A stretch of 64,000 nt of DNA. Source: Amycolatopsis saalfeldensis (GTDB lineage: Bacteria; Actinomycetota; Actinomycetes; Mycobacteriales; Pseudonocardiaceae). Positions within the stretch are counted from its first letter, which is position 1; the number at the start of each line of letters is the position of its first letter. Location of the stretch: positions 682,001 to 746,000 of the forward strand of contig NZ_FOEF01000002.1 of assembly GCF_900110575.1 (NCBI RefSeq). The letters run 5' to 3'. The notes beneath the pieces were generated by a model. That model saw nothing but the letters and a program-made list of their open reading frames with translations. It was not told where the DNA came from and made no database searches. This document shows positions 17,159 through 25,065 of the stretch, one piece after another. A program made the translations under genes and the position numbers.

Positions 17159-17842
17159 CTAGCCATCTCTCGGCAGCTTGAGCGTGCCGCGAGCAAGTTG
17201 ATTCGTTTCCGCACCGTTCTTGACAGCCGAGTGCAGGATTCCGTTGTAGGTCAGGTCCCAAATTTGACGATCACTTTGGAGGAGGGTGACGCTGACCTGC
17301 AACTTTCGTCCGCCGGCATCGATAAGATGCAGGTTCAGGTCATTGCTGTAAGTATATGCCTTGATTGATTTAAGCTCGTAGACCCGAACCCATGACTTTC
17401 CTTCCATTACCCACTCGACCCCTGCCGCGCAGTTGGCCGCTTTGGCACTGAAGTACATCAGCACGGCAAAGAAAACCAAGGCCACCCAAACCTGCCAATA
17501 AGGCAGCCAGTTGACTTGAAAACCTCGTGAAATAAACAGGAAGGCGACGACGAAAACAAACAGTCCTATCGCAAAGATGACCGCCTTGCGCTTACTGGCT
17601 CGATACCAGACAAGAGTCGGCCCCTGCCCTGCGGGCGGGCGTGGCTTCCGAGACTTCGCAGTGTCCCGCCCTCGGTCGTGCTCCGGTGTTCCCTTGTCTG
17701 CGTCTGCACGCATGTACCCCGGTGCGTGAGGCGGGAAGGGCTGGCCGGTCTCAGGGTCAGGCTTAGCCGGCAGCCAATGGTCTCCAAGAGGTTCACCCTG
17801 GCGCGGCTCAAGCGGACGAGGGGAGCTGGGATCTTCAGCCAT
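17159..17842 (-). CDS. two-TM membrane protein, candidate immunity protein
   Basis: A 227-residue protein with no family recognised. Residues 1-80 are hydrophilic and Pro-rich; two TM segments follow at about 87-106 and 115-133, and the remaining 90 residues form a C-terminal domain with several beta-like stretches (VEWVMEGKSWVRVYELKSIKAYTYSNDLNLHLIDAGGRKLQVSVTLLQ) that resembles a small PH-like domain. ATG 17842 overlaps the stop of the upstream glycine-zipper protein gene by 8 nt. Tight coupling to a candidate membrane-acting toxin, plus its own membrane anchoring, suggests immunity. GC content is visibly lower than in the flanks. Confidence 0.6.
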   Translation of the reverse strand: MAEDPSSPRPLEPRQGEPLGDHWLPAKPDPETGQPFPPHAPGYMRADADKGTPEHDRGRDTAKSRKPRPPAGQGPTLVWYRASKRKAVIFAIGLFVFVVAFLFISRGFQVNWLPYWQVWVALVFFAVLMYFSAKAANCAAGVEWVMEGKSWVRVYELKSIKAYTYSNDLNLHLIDAGGRKLQVSVTLLQSDRQIWDLTYNGILHSAVKNGAETNQLARGTLKLPRDG

Positions 17843-19055
17843 TATCGTAGCTCGATTCCACAATTTTATCGGCGGCCATGCCGCCAATGATGCCCCCGAC
17901 AACTGCGCCAACTACTGTGCCAGCTACGGGTACTTCGGAGCCCATCGCGGCGCCCACCAGAGCGCCTCCAGCCCACCCTCCGGCAATCTGCCCACCGGTG
18001 GACGCAATGGTCGACACGGCCACCTTTCCCAGATCTTCGCCCATCGCTACATCGGCAACGGCACCTGTGACGGTAACGGCAGTACCCACAAGTGGAAGTC
18101 CCTTCAGGACGACCTTGCCGCCCTTAGCGAAAACATTGGCAGACTCGCCAAGCAGTGATCCCGGATTTGTGACAATAAACTGTCGAGTTCCTTCGGGGAT
18201 TTTGTTCATCCATTTGCCAATGCCATCGGCACGGGCAGCCATTGTGCCTGATTTGGCGTTGGAGTCGGCTTCCCAAGCGCTGAGCACCGTTTTATCGCTG
18301 TCGGTGAGGTATTTACCGTTGGCAATCTTGTTGAAAACCTCTGCCGAGTCGCTGAGCTCCACCGAGAGTCGGGTGAGGTCGTTAACCGCTTCTTGGGAGC
18401 CTTTGATGGCGTCAAGGCCGCCGCCGAGCACCAAGAGGCTGATCTTCTTGAGGTCCTTCACCCAGCCGTCGATGCCGGTGGAGAGCTTGTCGAGATCCTC
18501 GTGGGCAGTGCGTTCGAGTTCGCGCGCGTCGGCCACGAGGTCTCGACATTCGCTGTACACGGGAGCTTGTTTGTTCTCCCGGTCGAGGTCGGCCTTGTAC
18601 TGGGTCATTGCCGCGTTGTGCTCGATCGCCATCTGCTGCGCGTCGGCAGGAGACTGGGGTGAGCGTCCGCTGTCCATCGGCGGGCCTGGAGGTGCGGGTG
18701 CGGGTGGGTAGATCTCGCCCGGGGTGACCTTGAGGCCGACGGCGGTGGCCTTGCCGCGAGCGTCATTCAGTTTGCCGCGCACGGTGTCGAGGCGGTCGGC
18801 GAACGTGAGCAATCCTCGCCGGTACTCCTCGCTCCGGTCGAGCAGCGTGTCACCACCTTGCGTGGTTTCGGAGAGATCGTGGCGCATGATGTCCCCGGCC
18901 GGCCCTTCCCAGACGGCGAGAGAATGAGCCCGGACGTTGTTGCAAGCGGTGACGGCCTCGTGTTCGGCACCAATGAGGCGGCCGAGCCAGTCCGCAGTCG
19001 CCCGCACTGTCGCCGAGTCGCCCTTGAGTTGCGTGTCGAGGATCAAACTCCCCAT
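17835..19055 (-). CDS. type VII secretion-type protein with C-terminal glycine zipper, candidate toxin
   Basis: A 406-residue protein. The N-terminal half (about 1-230) is alpha-helical and coiled-coil-like and contains WEGPAGD near residue 49, a WXG motif typical of Esx/WXG100-type secreted proteins, plus a Pro-rich linker (about 118-132). The C-terminal 90 residues are hydrophobic and glycine-rich (GGWAGGALVGAAMG, then GTVVGAVVGGIIGGMAA), a glycine zipper as in membrane-depolarising toxins. No enzymatic motif is seen. It sits in a four-gene operon after an EspC-like protein and before a two-TM protein. Toxin function is inference. Confidence 0.6.
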   Translation of the reverse strand: MGSLILDTQLKGDSATVRATADWLGRLIGAEHEAVTACNNVRAHSLAVWEGPAGDIMRHDLSETTQGGDTLLDRSEEYRRGLLTFADRLDTVRGKLNDARGKATAVGLKVTPGEIYPPAPAPPGPPMDSGRSPQSPADAQQMAIEHNAAMTQYKADLDRENKQAPVYSECRDLVADARELERTAHEDLDKLSTGIDGWVKDLKKISLLVLGGGLDAIKGSQEAVNDLTRLSVELSDSAEVFNKIANGKYLTDSDKTVLSAWEADSNAKSGTMAARADGIGKWMNKIPEGTRQFIVTNPGSLLGESANVFAKGGKVVLKGLPLVGTAVTVTGAVADVAMGEDLGKVAVSTIASTGGQIAGGWAGGALVGAAMGSEVPVAGTVVGAVVGGIIGGMAADKIVESSYDNG

Positions 19056-19068
19056 GTTCCCCTCCTCA

Positions 19069-19371
19069 CTACTGGGGGCCGTGCATGCCCTTGTCGAGCC
19101 TGTTCGCGGCTACATTCTCGACGGTGCCGTAACTGCCGTTGGAGCGGTGGATCTTGTCCGCGGTCTGCACCAGGACTCCACCGAGCCCAGCGCTCGACCC
19201 GACTAGCTTCGCCAACGCCTTGCCGACCAGTTCGGTGCTCGCCCCGCAGTCCGGCGTCACCGGTGCCTGGTTGGCCAGGCCGTTGAACGCGTCCGCGCCG
19301 CTGTGCAATTCACGCACCAAGCCATCGAGCCCGCCCGGGTCGACGCGATAGCCGCCGCGAGGTCCGGTCAT
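19069..19371 (-). CDS. EspC/DUF2580-like type VII secretion-associated small protein
   Basis: A 100-residue helical protein beginning YRVDPGGLDGLVRELHSGADAFNGL, characteristic of ESX-1 secretion-associated (EspC-like, DUF2580) proteins that form helical hairpins and are encoded next to larger WXG/LXG substrates. It starts 13 nt upstream of the glycine-zipper protein gene, so it is probably its chaperone or co-secreted partner. ATG 19371 is used. Confidence 0.7.
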   Translation of the reverse strand: MTGPRGGYRVDPGGLDGLVRELHSGADAFNGLANQAPVTPDCGASTELVGKALAKLVGSSAGLGGVLVQTADKIHRSNGSYGTVENVAANRLDKGMHGPQ

Positions 19372-19388
19372 GGCACATCCCCTCCTTG

Positions 19389-20063
19389 CTACGGTTTGTG
19401 GTCGAAGACCACGATGTCAGCGCCCAACTGGTAGCACGTCTCCTCCACCGTATCGGGAGGGATCGAAACCCATGGCTGCTTCGCACCACGGCACGCGCGC
19501 AACTGCTGAGGCGACGAGTACGCCAGCAGGGCGATCTCACCCGTTTCGAGTTCAAACAGCTTGATGTCGGCCTGGCTCGCACCCAGGCTGTGTGGTCGGG
19601 ACGGCAGATACACCAAGCCCGAGGTCAATGAGTCGTCGGCGACGACCTCCGGCAACGGTCCATCCTGCGCGTGCTCTGGCAGCCCCTGGTCCAGCACGAC
19701 ACAGCTGAAACCCACCACGTGGCGGAGCCGCTTCAAGTCCGCGGCCGGGATCGTGACGAACAGCTGGCCCGAACCGCACCCGGCCACCAGCGCTTCGGCC
19801 GAGGAGAAGGCCACCAACGCCAGGCCATTGGACGCGGTCTCGCGCAGCTCCAAGGCGACTTCCGTAGCGCCCTCAGCCGGTGGCCGGATCGGCACCCACA
19901 CCTCCGGCGGCAGGTAATCCACCTCATCGGCATCCAAAACCGCCGGCACGCGCCGTTTCCGCGCGCTCCTGTCCACCCGGTACCCCCTCCCAAAGCGGCC
20001 GGTGTCAGCCACGCACGTTACCGTGAGCGTCCGGCTGCCGAGTGTAACCTCCAGGCGGCTCAC
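19389..20063 (-). CDS. SAV_915-like (SseB-type) hypothetical protein
   Basis: A 224-residue protein with two copies of a module seen in SAV_915-family/SseB-like proteins: VALELRETASNGLALVAFSSAEALVAGCGSGQLFVTIP and IKLFELETGEIALLAYSSPQQLRACRGAKQPWVSIP. Each has the pattern beta-strand, ALxAYSS, helix, W/FVxIP. Function is unknown, but such genes are common beside type VII secretion loci in actinobacteria. It is the first gene of a four-gene operon; 17 nt separate it from the EspC-like gene. The N-terminal 45 residues are variable, so a shorter start is possible. Confidence 0.65.
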   Translation of the reverse strand: MSRLEVTLGSRTLTVTCVADTGRFGRGYRVDRSARKRRVPAVLDADEVDYLPPEVWVPIRPPAEGATEVALELRETASNGLALVAFSSAEALVAGCGSGQLFVTIPAADLKRLRHVVGFSCVVLDQGLPEHAQDGPLPEVVADDSLTSGLVYLPSRPHSLGASQADIKLFELETGEIALLAYSSPQQLRACRGAKQPWVSIPPDTVEETCYQLGADIVVFDHKP

Positions 20064-20194
20064 CAGGCAGTATTCCGGACAGTGATACGACTGTCACCCA
20101 AAAGGAGTACTCGAAACTGCCGCCGACTGTCCGGCTGCGCCGTCGCGAGGTGCCGATCCACCCTCAATGCGCTACGGCCCAGCCTTACTCGTCA

Positions 20195-20705
20195 CCCCAG
20201 GCACTCGCCGCGTTCGGCTACGAACTCGGATTGCTCAAGCGCATCCGCCGGGCGGGGTGGTGGCACGCTGGTGTCCGGGGACCCGGAATCGGTCGATGAA
20301 CACAGCTTGCGCGCTGCTCAGGTCGCGGCCTTCTCGCTGCGGAGGAAGGTGCCATCGCAGGAGACCCGCACCGGCGACATCCCGCACACCGCGGCGAAGC
20401 ACATGAGCAAGCCCGAGCCCCGCGAGATCACCAACGATCAGACGGCCGCCCTGCCGGAGGCATCCCGGGGTCTGGTCCGGGCAGCGGTGGACGAGTACGA
20501 GACCCGGCAGACCCCCGAGTCTCGGTGCGCGAAGGACGCGGACAAGCTCGAAATGCTGCTCCGAGCCGTCGAATACCGAGACATCGGAGTCGAGCGCGTT
20601 GCCGGGTGGATCGACTCTGCTCGCAAGGGGCTCACGACCGAGATTGCCCGACGTATCGCCGAAGTCGCCGTCACCGTGTCCCCACCGGCCTGGCGGGACC
20701 GCTGA
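20195..20705 (+). pseudogene. decayed paralogue of the HD-domain phosphohydrolase
   Basis: Conceptual translation tracks the intact gene at 2628-3191: LAAFGYELGLLKRIRRAGWW in one frame, then DPESVDEHSLRAAQVAAF in another, then QETRTGDIPHTAAKHMSKPEPREITNDQTAALPEA to the normal C-terminus. A run of four G at about 20277-20280 causes the first frameshift. About 17 codons between AAEEGA and QETRTG are missing, and with them the catalytic His-Asp pair. The reading frame therefore cannot make an active HD enzyme. It lies at the edge of the type VII-associated island. Confidence 0.8.
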
Positions 20706-20880
20706 GCACGCACCGTGGCGGCGGCGCGGCATTGAAATCGCGGCTCAGTCCGGCCTGCACTTCGCACGCGCCCGAAGATTTAGGCCAGCGCCGCCGCAAG
20801 CGTGATGTACCTGCCGCCGCCGAACATGATCCCGACCCTGGCGCCGCTGGTCATCAGCTACCCTGAGTTGAAAGGCAGCT

Positions 20881-20895
20881 AAGGAGTCCTTGACG
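20881..20895 (-). repeat. 15-bp repeat CGTCAAGGACTCCTT, right copy (inverted)
   Basis: An exact reverse-complement copy of 16875-16889. Together the pair marks the ends of a 4-kb segment. The 175 bp between the HD pseudogene and this copy contain no recognisable gene. Confidence 0.7.
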
Positions 20896-20915
20896 GCACG
20901 CGAGTGCGAGCCGGC

Positions 20916-21356
20916 TCAGCGGCGCCCGGCAGTCAGCACCACGAGGAACTGCCCGCCGCCCGGTTCGATCCCGGCGGTCACCGGCAGTCCCGGCACCAGC
21001 CGGGAGAAGCGGTCCACCAGCCAGTCCGCCGCTTCCTGGGCGTCGTCGCGGGTTGGGCACCGGGCCACTGTCTCGCGGCCGCCCTTGCGCTCCAGCCGGC
21101 CGGCGACGGCGATCAGTGGCGCGGGGTCGACCACGTACAGCCGCTCTGGCCAGGCGATGACCACCTTGACCGCGCCCTTGCGGGTGTTGCACCCGCGGTG
21201 CGCCAGCCGCTCGGCGACCTTGGCCTTCCGATCCGCGGTCCGGCTGTCGACGCTGGGGCCCCGCGGATCGTTCACCGACATTCCGGGGTCGACCGGCTCG
21301 TCGCACACCCAGCAGCGCCAGCCGTCACGCTCGGCCACATCATCGAGGAGACTCAC
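20916..21356 (-). CDS. HNH-like zinc-binding hypothetical protein
   Basis: A 146-residue protein. It opens with CWVCDEPVDP and continues to LAHRGCNTRKGAVKV, the CxxC and H..CN..KG elements of HNH nucleases. The first histidine of the HNH triad is not evident, so nuclease activity is uncertain. The C-terminal half (ERLYVVDPAPLIAVAGRLERKGG..) is unrelated to HNH. ATG 21356 is used. The 295 bp upstream are shared with the divergent peptide transporter operon. Confidence 0.5.
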   Translation of the reverse strand: MSLLDDVAERDGWRCWVCDEPVDPGMSVNDPRGPSVDSRTADRKAKVAERLAHRGCNTRKGAVKVVIAWPERLYVVDPAPLIAVAGRLERKGGRETVARCPTRDDAQEAADWLVDRFSRLVPGLPVTAGIEPGGGQFLVVLTAGRR

Positions 21357-21651
21357 CCGGGCAAACTAGCCTGCCCGCCCGCCGCGGCCGTCACCGCACC
21401 CGGGCAGGCCGCACCGGCCGCCGGGCGGGTGTTCCCGCGGAGTGGACGGGCTGGACGTACAAAACCCGTTCCTGCTCACGGTTCCCGTCCCGGCACCGCA
21501 CGATTTCCCTTGCCTGTCAACGAGATGTTCGCCGGCGGCCGCGATCTGGGAATCCTGCCCACATCCTGGAAAGGGGTTCAGCTCGCCCCCGGGGCGGTGT
21601 GAGCTGGCGGCGGCGCGAAGCCTGCGCCGTCCCCACCACAGGAGGATCTCC

Positions 21652-23277
21652 GTGCCCGGCCACTCCCCGTACCGTCTCCTGCGCGCCGCCGCGACGGCAC
21701 TTCCGCTCCTGCTGCTCGCCGCCTGCGCGTCCGCGGGCGGGGCCGGCGCGGGCGACGCCGGGCCGCCGCGCCCGGGCGGCACCCTCCGTCTCGGCCTTTC
21801 GTCCAATCCGGACTGCCTCGACCCGCAGCAGGTGAGCACCAACGCCGCGCTCAACGTCGGGCGCCAGCTCGTGGACTCGCTCACCGACCAGGACCCGAAG
21901 ACCGGCGCGATCACCCCGTGGCTCGCCGACAAGTGGACGGTGAACGCCGATTCCACCAGCTTCACCTTCCACCTCAAGCCCGGCGCGACGTTCTCCGACG
22001 GCACCCCGGTCGACGCGAGCGCCGTGAAGACCAGCTTCGACGGCATCAAGGCGCTCGGCGCGAAGGCCCTGCTCGGCGCGAGCTACCTGGCCACCTACCG
22101 AAGCTCCACGGTGGTCGACCCGGCCACCGTGCGGATCGACTTCACCGCGCCCAGCGCGCAGTTCCTCCAGGCCACCTCCACGATGTCGCTCGGCGTGCTG
22201 GCTCCCGCGGCGTACCGGAAGACCGCGGAACAGCGTTGCCAGGGCGAAGGGCTGCTCGGCTCCGGCCCGTTCGTCTTCACCAGCTTCAAGCCCAACCAGG
22301 AAGTCGTGCTCGCCAAGCGCACCGGTTACCACTGGGGGTCCCCGCTCTGGGCGCACCAGGGCGAGGCGTACCTGGACAAGGTCGACTACAAGATCGTGCC
22401 CGAACCCGGGGTGCGGACCGGCAGCCTCGCCTCCGGCCAGCTCGACGCGATCACCGACGTCCAGCCCGTCGACGAGCCCCAGTTCGCCGCGGGCGGCGGC
22501 TTCACCGAGCCGGTGCGGCCGAACCCGGGCATCGTGTTCGACCTGCACGCCAACGTCACGCGCGGGGTGCTCGCCGACGTGAAGGTCCGCCAGGCGGTGT
22601 CGAAGGGCATCGACCGGCCCGAGGTGACCAACACCGTGCTGACGAAGAACTACAAGCCGGCCACCAGCATCCTCGGCTCGGCCACCCCGCTCTACACCGA
22701 TCTGTCCAAGGAGCTCGCCTACGACCCGGCCGGCGCCGAGGCGCTGCTGCAGGCCGACGGCTGGATCCCGGGCGCCGACGGCATCCGCGTGAAGAACGGG
22801 CAGCGCCTGAGCGCGTCGGTGATCTTCTCCGCGGTCTTCAACCAGAACCAGAGCGTGCTGGAGCTGATCCAGCAGCAGCTGCGCAAGATCGGCTTCGACC
22901 TGCAGATCCAGCTGCACACCAACGCCGAGACCACGCAGCTGCAGCAGTCCGGGAACTACGACTTCCTCTGGTACAACGTCACCCGCGCCGACCCGGACAT
23001 CCTGCGCCAGCAGTTCTCCACCAAGACCGGCAACCGCAGCAAGCTGGCCCCGGGCAACCCGCTCGACGCCGTGCTCGACCGGCAGTCCTCGACCGTCGAC
23101 CCGGCCGCCCGCAAGCCCGCCGCCGAACAGGCGCAGCGGCTGATCGTCGAGCAGGCGTACGCGATCCCGGTGTTCGAGCTGACGCAGGTGCTCGCGCTCG
23201 GGCCGAACGCGCACGGCGTCGGATTCGAGGCCTCGTCGCGGCTTCAGCTGTTCGACGCGTGGGTGTCGGCCGCATGA
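21652..23277 (+). CDS. family 5 extracellular solute-binding lipoprotein (peptide/dipeptide ABC importer)
   Basis: A 541-residue SBP_bac_5 protein. The signal sequence ends in the lipobox LLLAAC (Cys about residue 26), so it is membrane-anchored outside the cell. The body has the family landmarks GGTLRLGLSSNPDCLDPQQ, TWKL-like FHLKPGATFSDGTPVDASAV and ADVKVRQAVSKGIDRPEV. The start is GTG 21652, 7 nt after GGAGG; the open frame extends further upstream but that part has no signal-peptide logic. It heads a four-gene operon with two permeases and a fused ATPase. Ligand is likely a peptide or peptide-like metabolite. Confidence 0.9.
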   Translation: MPGHSPYRLLRAAATALPLLLLAACASAGGAGAGDAGPPRPGGTLRLGLSSNPDCLDPQQVSTNAALNVGRQLVDSLTDQDPKTGAITPWLADKWTVNADSTSFTFHLKPGATFSDGTPVDASAVKTSFDGIKALGAKALLGASYLATYRSSTVVDPATVRIDFTAPSAQFLQATSTMSLGVLAPAAYRKTAEQRCQGEGLLGSGPFVFTSFKPNQEVVLAKRTGYHWGSPLWAHQGEAYLDKVDYKIVPEPGVRTGSLASGQLDAITDVQPVDEPQFAAGGGFTEPVRPNPGIVFDLHANVTRGVLADVKVRQAVSKGIDRPEVTNTVLTKNYKPATSILGSATPLYTDLSKELAYDPAGAEALLQADGWIPGADGIRVKNGQRLSASVIFSAVFNQNQSVLELIQQQLRKIGFDLQIQLHTNAETTQLQQSGNYDFLWYNVTRADPDILRQQFSTKTGNRSKLAPGNPLDAVLDRQSSTVDPAARKPAAEQAQRLIVEQAYAIPVFELTQVLALGPNAHGVGFEASSRLQLFDAWVSAA

Positions 23278-24236
23278 GGGTGCACCCGGTCGTCCGCCGG
23301 CTGCTGCAGGCGGTGATCGTGCTGTGGGCGGCGTTCACGCTCTCGTTCGTGATCCTTTACCTGCTGCCCGGCGACGCCGTGCTCACCAAGCTCGGCGGCG
23401 CCGACGGCGGGGTCACCGCTTCGCCGCAGCAGATCGCGGAGGCCCGCGCGCAGTACGGCCTCGACGAACCGGTCCTGGTGCAGTACGGGAAACGCCTGGC
23501 CGACGCGCTGCACGGCGACTTCGGCACGTCGGTGTCGACCGGCGACGACGCCACGCACATGGTGCTCACCGCCCTGCCGCCGACGCTCGCCGTCACCGGC
23601 CTCGCGCTGGTGCTCGCCGTGGTGCTCGGCGGCGGGACCGCGATTCTCGGGACGTACACCCGGGTCCGCGCGGTGCGCCGGTTCCTGCTGTCGCTGCCGC
23701 CGCTGGGCACCTCGCTGCCGACGTTCTGGGTGGGGCTGCTGCTGATCCAGCTGTTCTCCTTTCGGCTGCGGCTGTTCCCCGCGCTGGGGGCGAACGGGTT
23801 CGCCTCGCTGGTGCTGCCCGCGATCACGCTCGCCCTGCCGACCGGCGCGATCATCGCCCAGGTGCTCGCGAAGAGCCTCCGCACGCAGCTCGCCGAGCCG
23901 TACATCGAGATCACCCGCGCGAAGGGCGCCAGCCGCCGTCGTGTCCACTTCGGACACGCGCTGCGCAACGCCGGGCTGCCCGCGCTGACCCTGGTCGGCG
24001 TCGTCGCGGGCAACCTGCTCGCCGGGTCCGTGGTGACCGAGACGGTGTTCTCCCGCGACGGCCTCGGCCGGGTCACCGCTTCGGCCGTCACGGCGCAGGA
24101 CATCCCGGTGGTGCAGGCGGTGATCGTGCTGTCCGCGCTGTTCTTCGTGCTGCTCAACCTGGTCGTCGACCTGCTGTACCCGCTGCTCGACCCCCGGGTG
24201 GCCGTCGTCCGCGAGAAGGTGAGCGCTGATGGCTGA
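23274..24236 (+). CDS. peptide ABC transporter permease (DppB/OppB-like)
   Basis: A 320-residue permease with the N-terminal motif LSFVILYLLPGDAVLTKLGG, six predicted TM segments and the EAA loop near ITRAKGASRRRVHFGHALRNAGLPALTLVG. It forms the pore with the next gene's product. ATG 23274 overlaps the lipoprotein stop by 4 nt, and its own stop overlaps the next start by 8 nt. Confidence 0.92.
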   Translation: MRVHPVVRRLLQAVIVLWAAFTLSFVILYLLPGDAVLTKLGGADGGVTASPQQIAEARAQYGLDEPVLVQYGKRLADALHGDFGTSVSTGDDATHMVLTALPPTLAVTGLALVLAVVLGGGTAILGTYTRVRAVRRFLLSLPPLGTSLPTFWVGLLLIQLFSFRLRLFPALGANGFASLVLPAITLALPTGAIIAQVLAKSLRTQLAEPYIEITRAKGASRRRVHFGHALRNAGLPALTLVGVVAGNLLAGSVVTETVFSRDGLGRVTASAVTAQDIPVVQAVIVLSALFFVLLNLVVDLLYPLLDPRVAVVREKVSADG

Positions 24237-25065
24237 CCTCGCCCTCCGCCAGAACGGCCGGCTCCTGGTGCGCCGCCCGGGGCTGGTGCTCTCGGTGCTG
24301 GTCCTCGCCGCGGTACTGCTGGCCGCCTTCGCCCCGGCGCTGTTCACCTCCTACGACCCGATCGCGGGCGTCCCGGCCGAACGGCTCCAAGGCCCGTCGG
24401 CCGCGCACCTCTTCGGCACCGACGAGACCGGCCGTGACGTCTTCGCGCGCGTGGTGCACGGCGCGTCGCTTTCCTTGCGCGCCACCGTGCTCGCGGTCCT
24501 GGTGGCGTTGATCGCGGGCGCCGCGCTGGGCCTGCTGGCCGGCTTCCGCGGCGGCTGGGCCGACGCGCTGGTGATGCGGGTGGTCGACGTGCTGCAGGCC
24601 GTGCCCGCGATCCTGCTTTCGCTCGCGCTGGTGACCGGGCTCGGGTTCGGCACCACGAACGTGGCGATCGCCGTGGGCGTGGCCAACCTGGCCGCGTTCG
24701 CCCGGCTGATGCGGGCCGAGGTGCTGCGGGTCCGCACCGGGGTGTTCGTGGAGGCCGCCCGCGCCGGCGGAGTGCGCTGGACCGGGGTGCTGACCCGGCA
24801 CGTGCTGCCCCACGCGCTCGGCCCGGTGCTGGTGCTCGCCACGATCACGTTCGGCACCGCGGTGCTGGAGGTCTCGGCGCTGAGCTTCCTCGGTTTCGGC
24901 GCGACCCCGCCCACCCCGGAGTGGGGCGCGCTCGTGGCGGGCGGGCGCAACTTCCTGGCCACCGCGTGGTGGATGACCACCTTCCCCGGGCTGACCGTCG
25001 CCGCGGTGGTGCTGGCCGCCAACCGGCTTTCCCGGGCCTTCGACGGCGAACGGAGCGGACGATGA
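24229..25065 (+). CDS. peptide ABC transporter permease (DppC/OppC-like)
   Basis: A 278-residue permease of the DppC type. It has the DppC N-terminal TM, the motif HLFGTDETGRDVFARVVHGASLSLRATV and an EAA loop VEAARAGGVRWTGVLTRHVLPHALGPVLV. The C-terminal FLGFGATPPTPEWGALVAGGR is the standard family signature. It is part of the transporter operon with overlaps at both ends. Confidence 0.92.
   Translation: MADLALRQNGRLLVRRPGLVLSVLVLAAVLLAAFAPALFTSYDPIAGVPAERLQGPSAAHLFGTDETGRDVFARVVHGASLSLRATVLAVLVALIAGAALGLLAGFRGGWADALVMRVVDVLQAVPAILLSLALVTGLGFGTTNVAIAVGVANLAAFARLMRAEVLRVRTGVFVEAARAGGVRWTGVLTRHVLPHALGPVLVLATITFGTAVLEVSALSFLGFGATPPTPEWGALVAGGRNFLATAWWMTTFPGLTVAAVVLAANRLSRAFDGERSGR

Noticed and set aside
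16947..17261. A minus-strand frame of 104 codons
   Set aside because: Its middle (ELFQLEEAEVGIDALPRIPPSPEIEAEPEVEVV) looks protein-like, but the start lies inside the membrane protein gene and no ribosome-binding site or family supports it. A gene remnant remains possible.
21371..21651. Possible riboswitch upstream of the peptide importer
   Set aside because: A GC-rich stem (about 21608-21632) exists, but no conserved riboswitch core was recognised.
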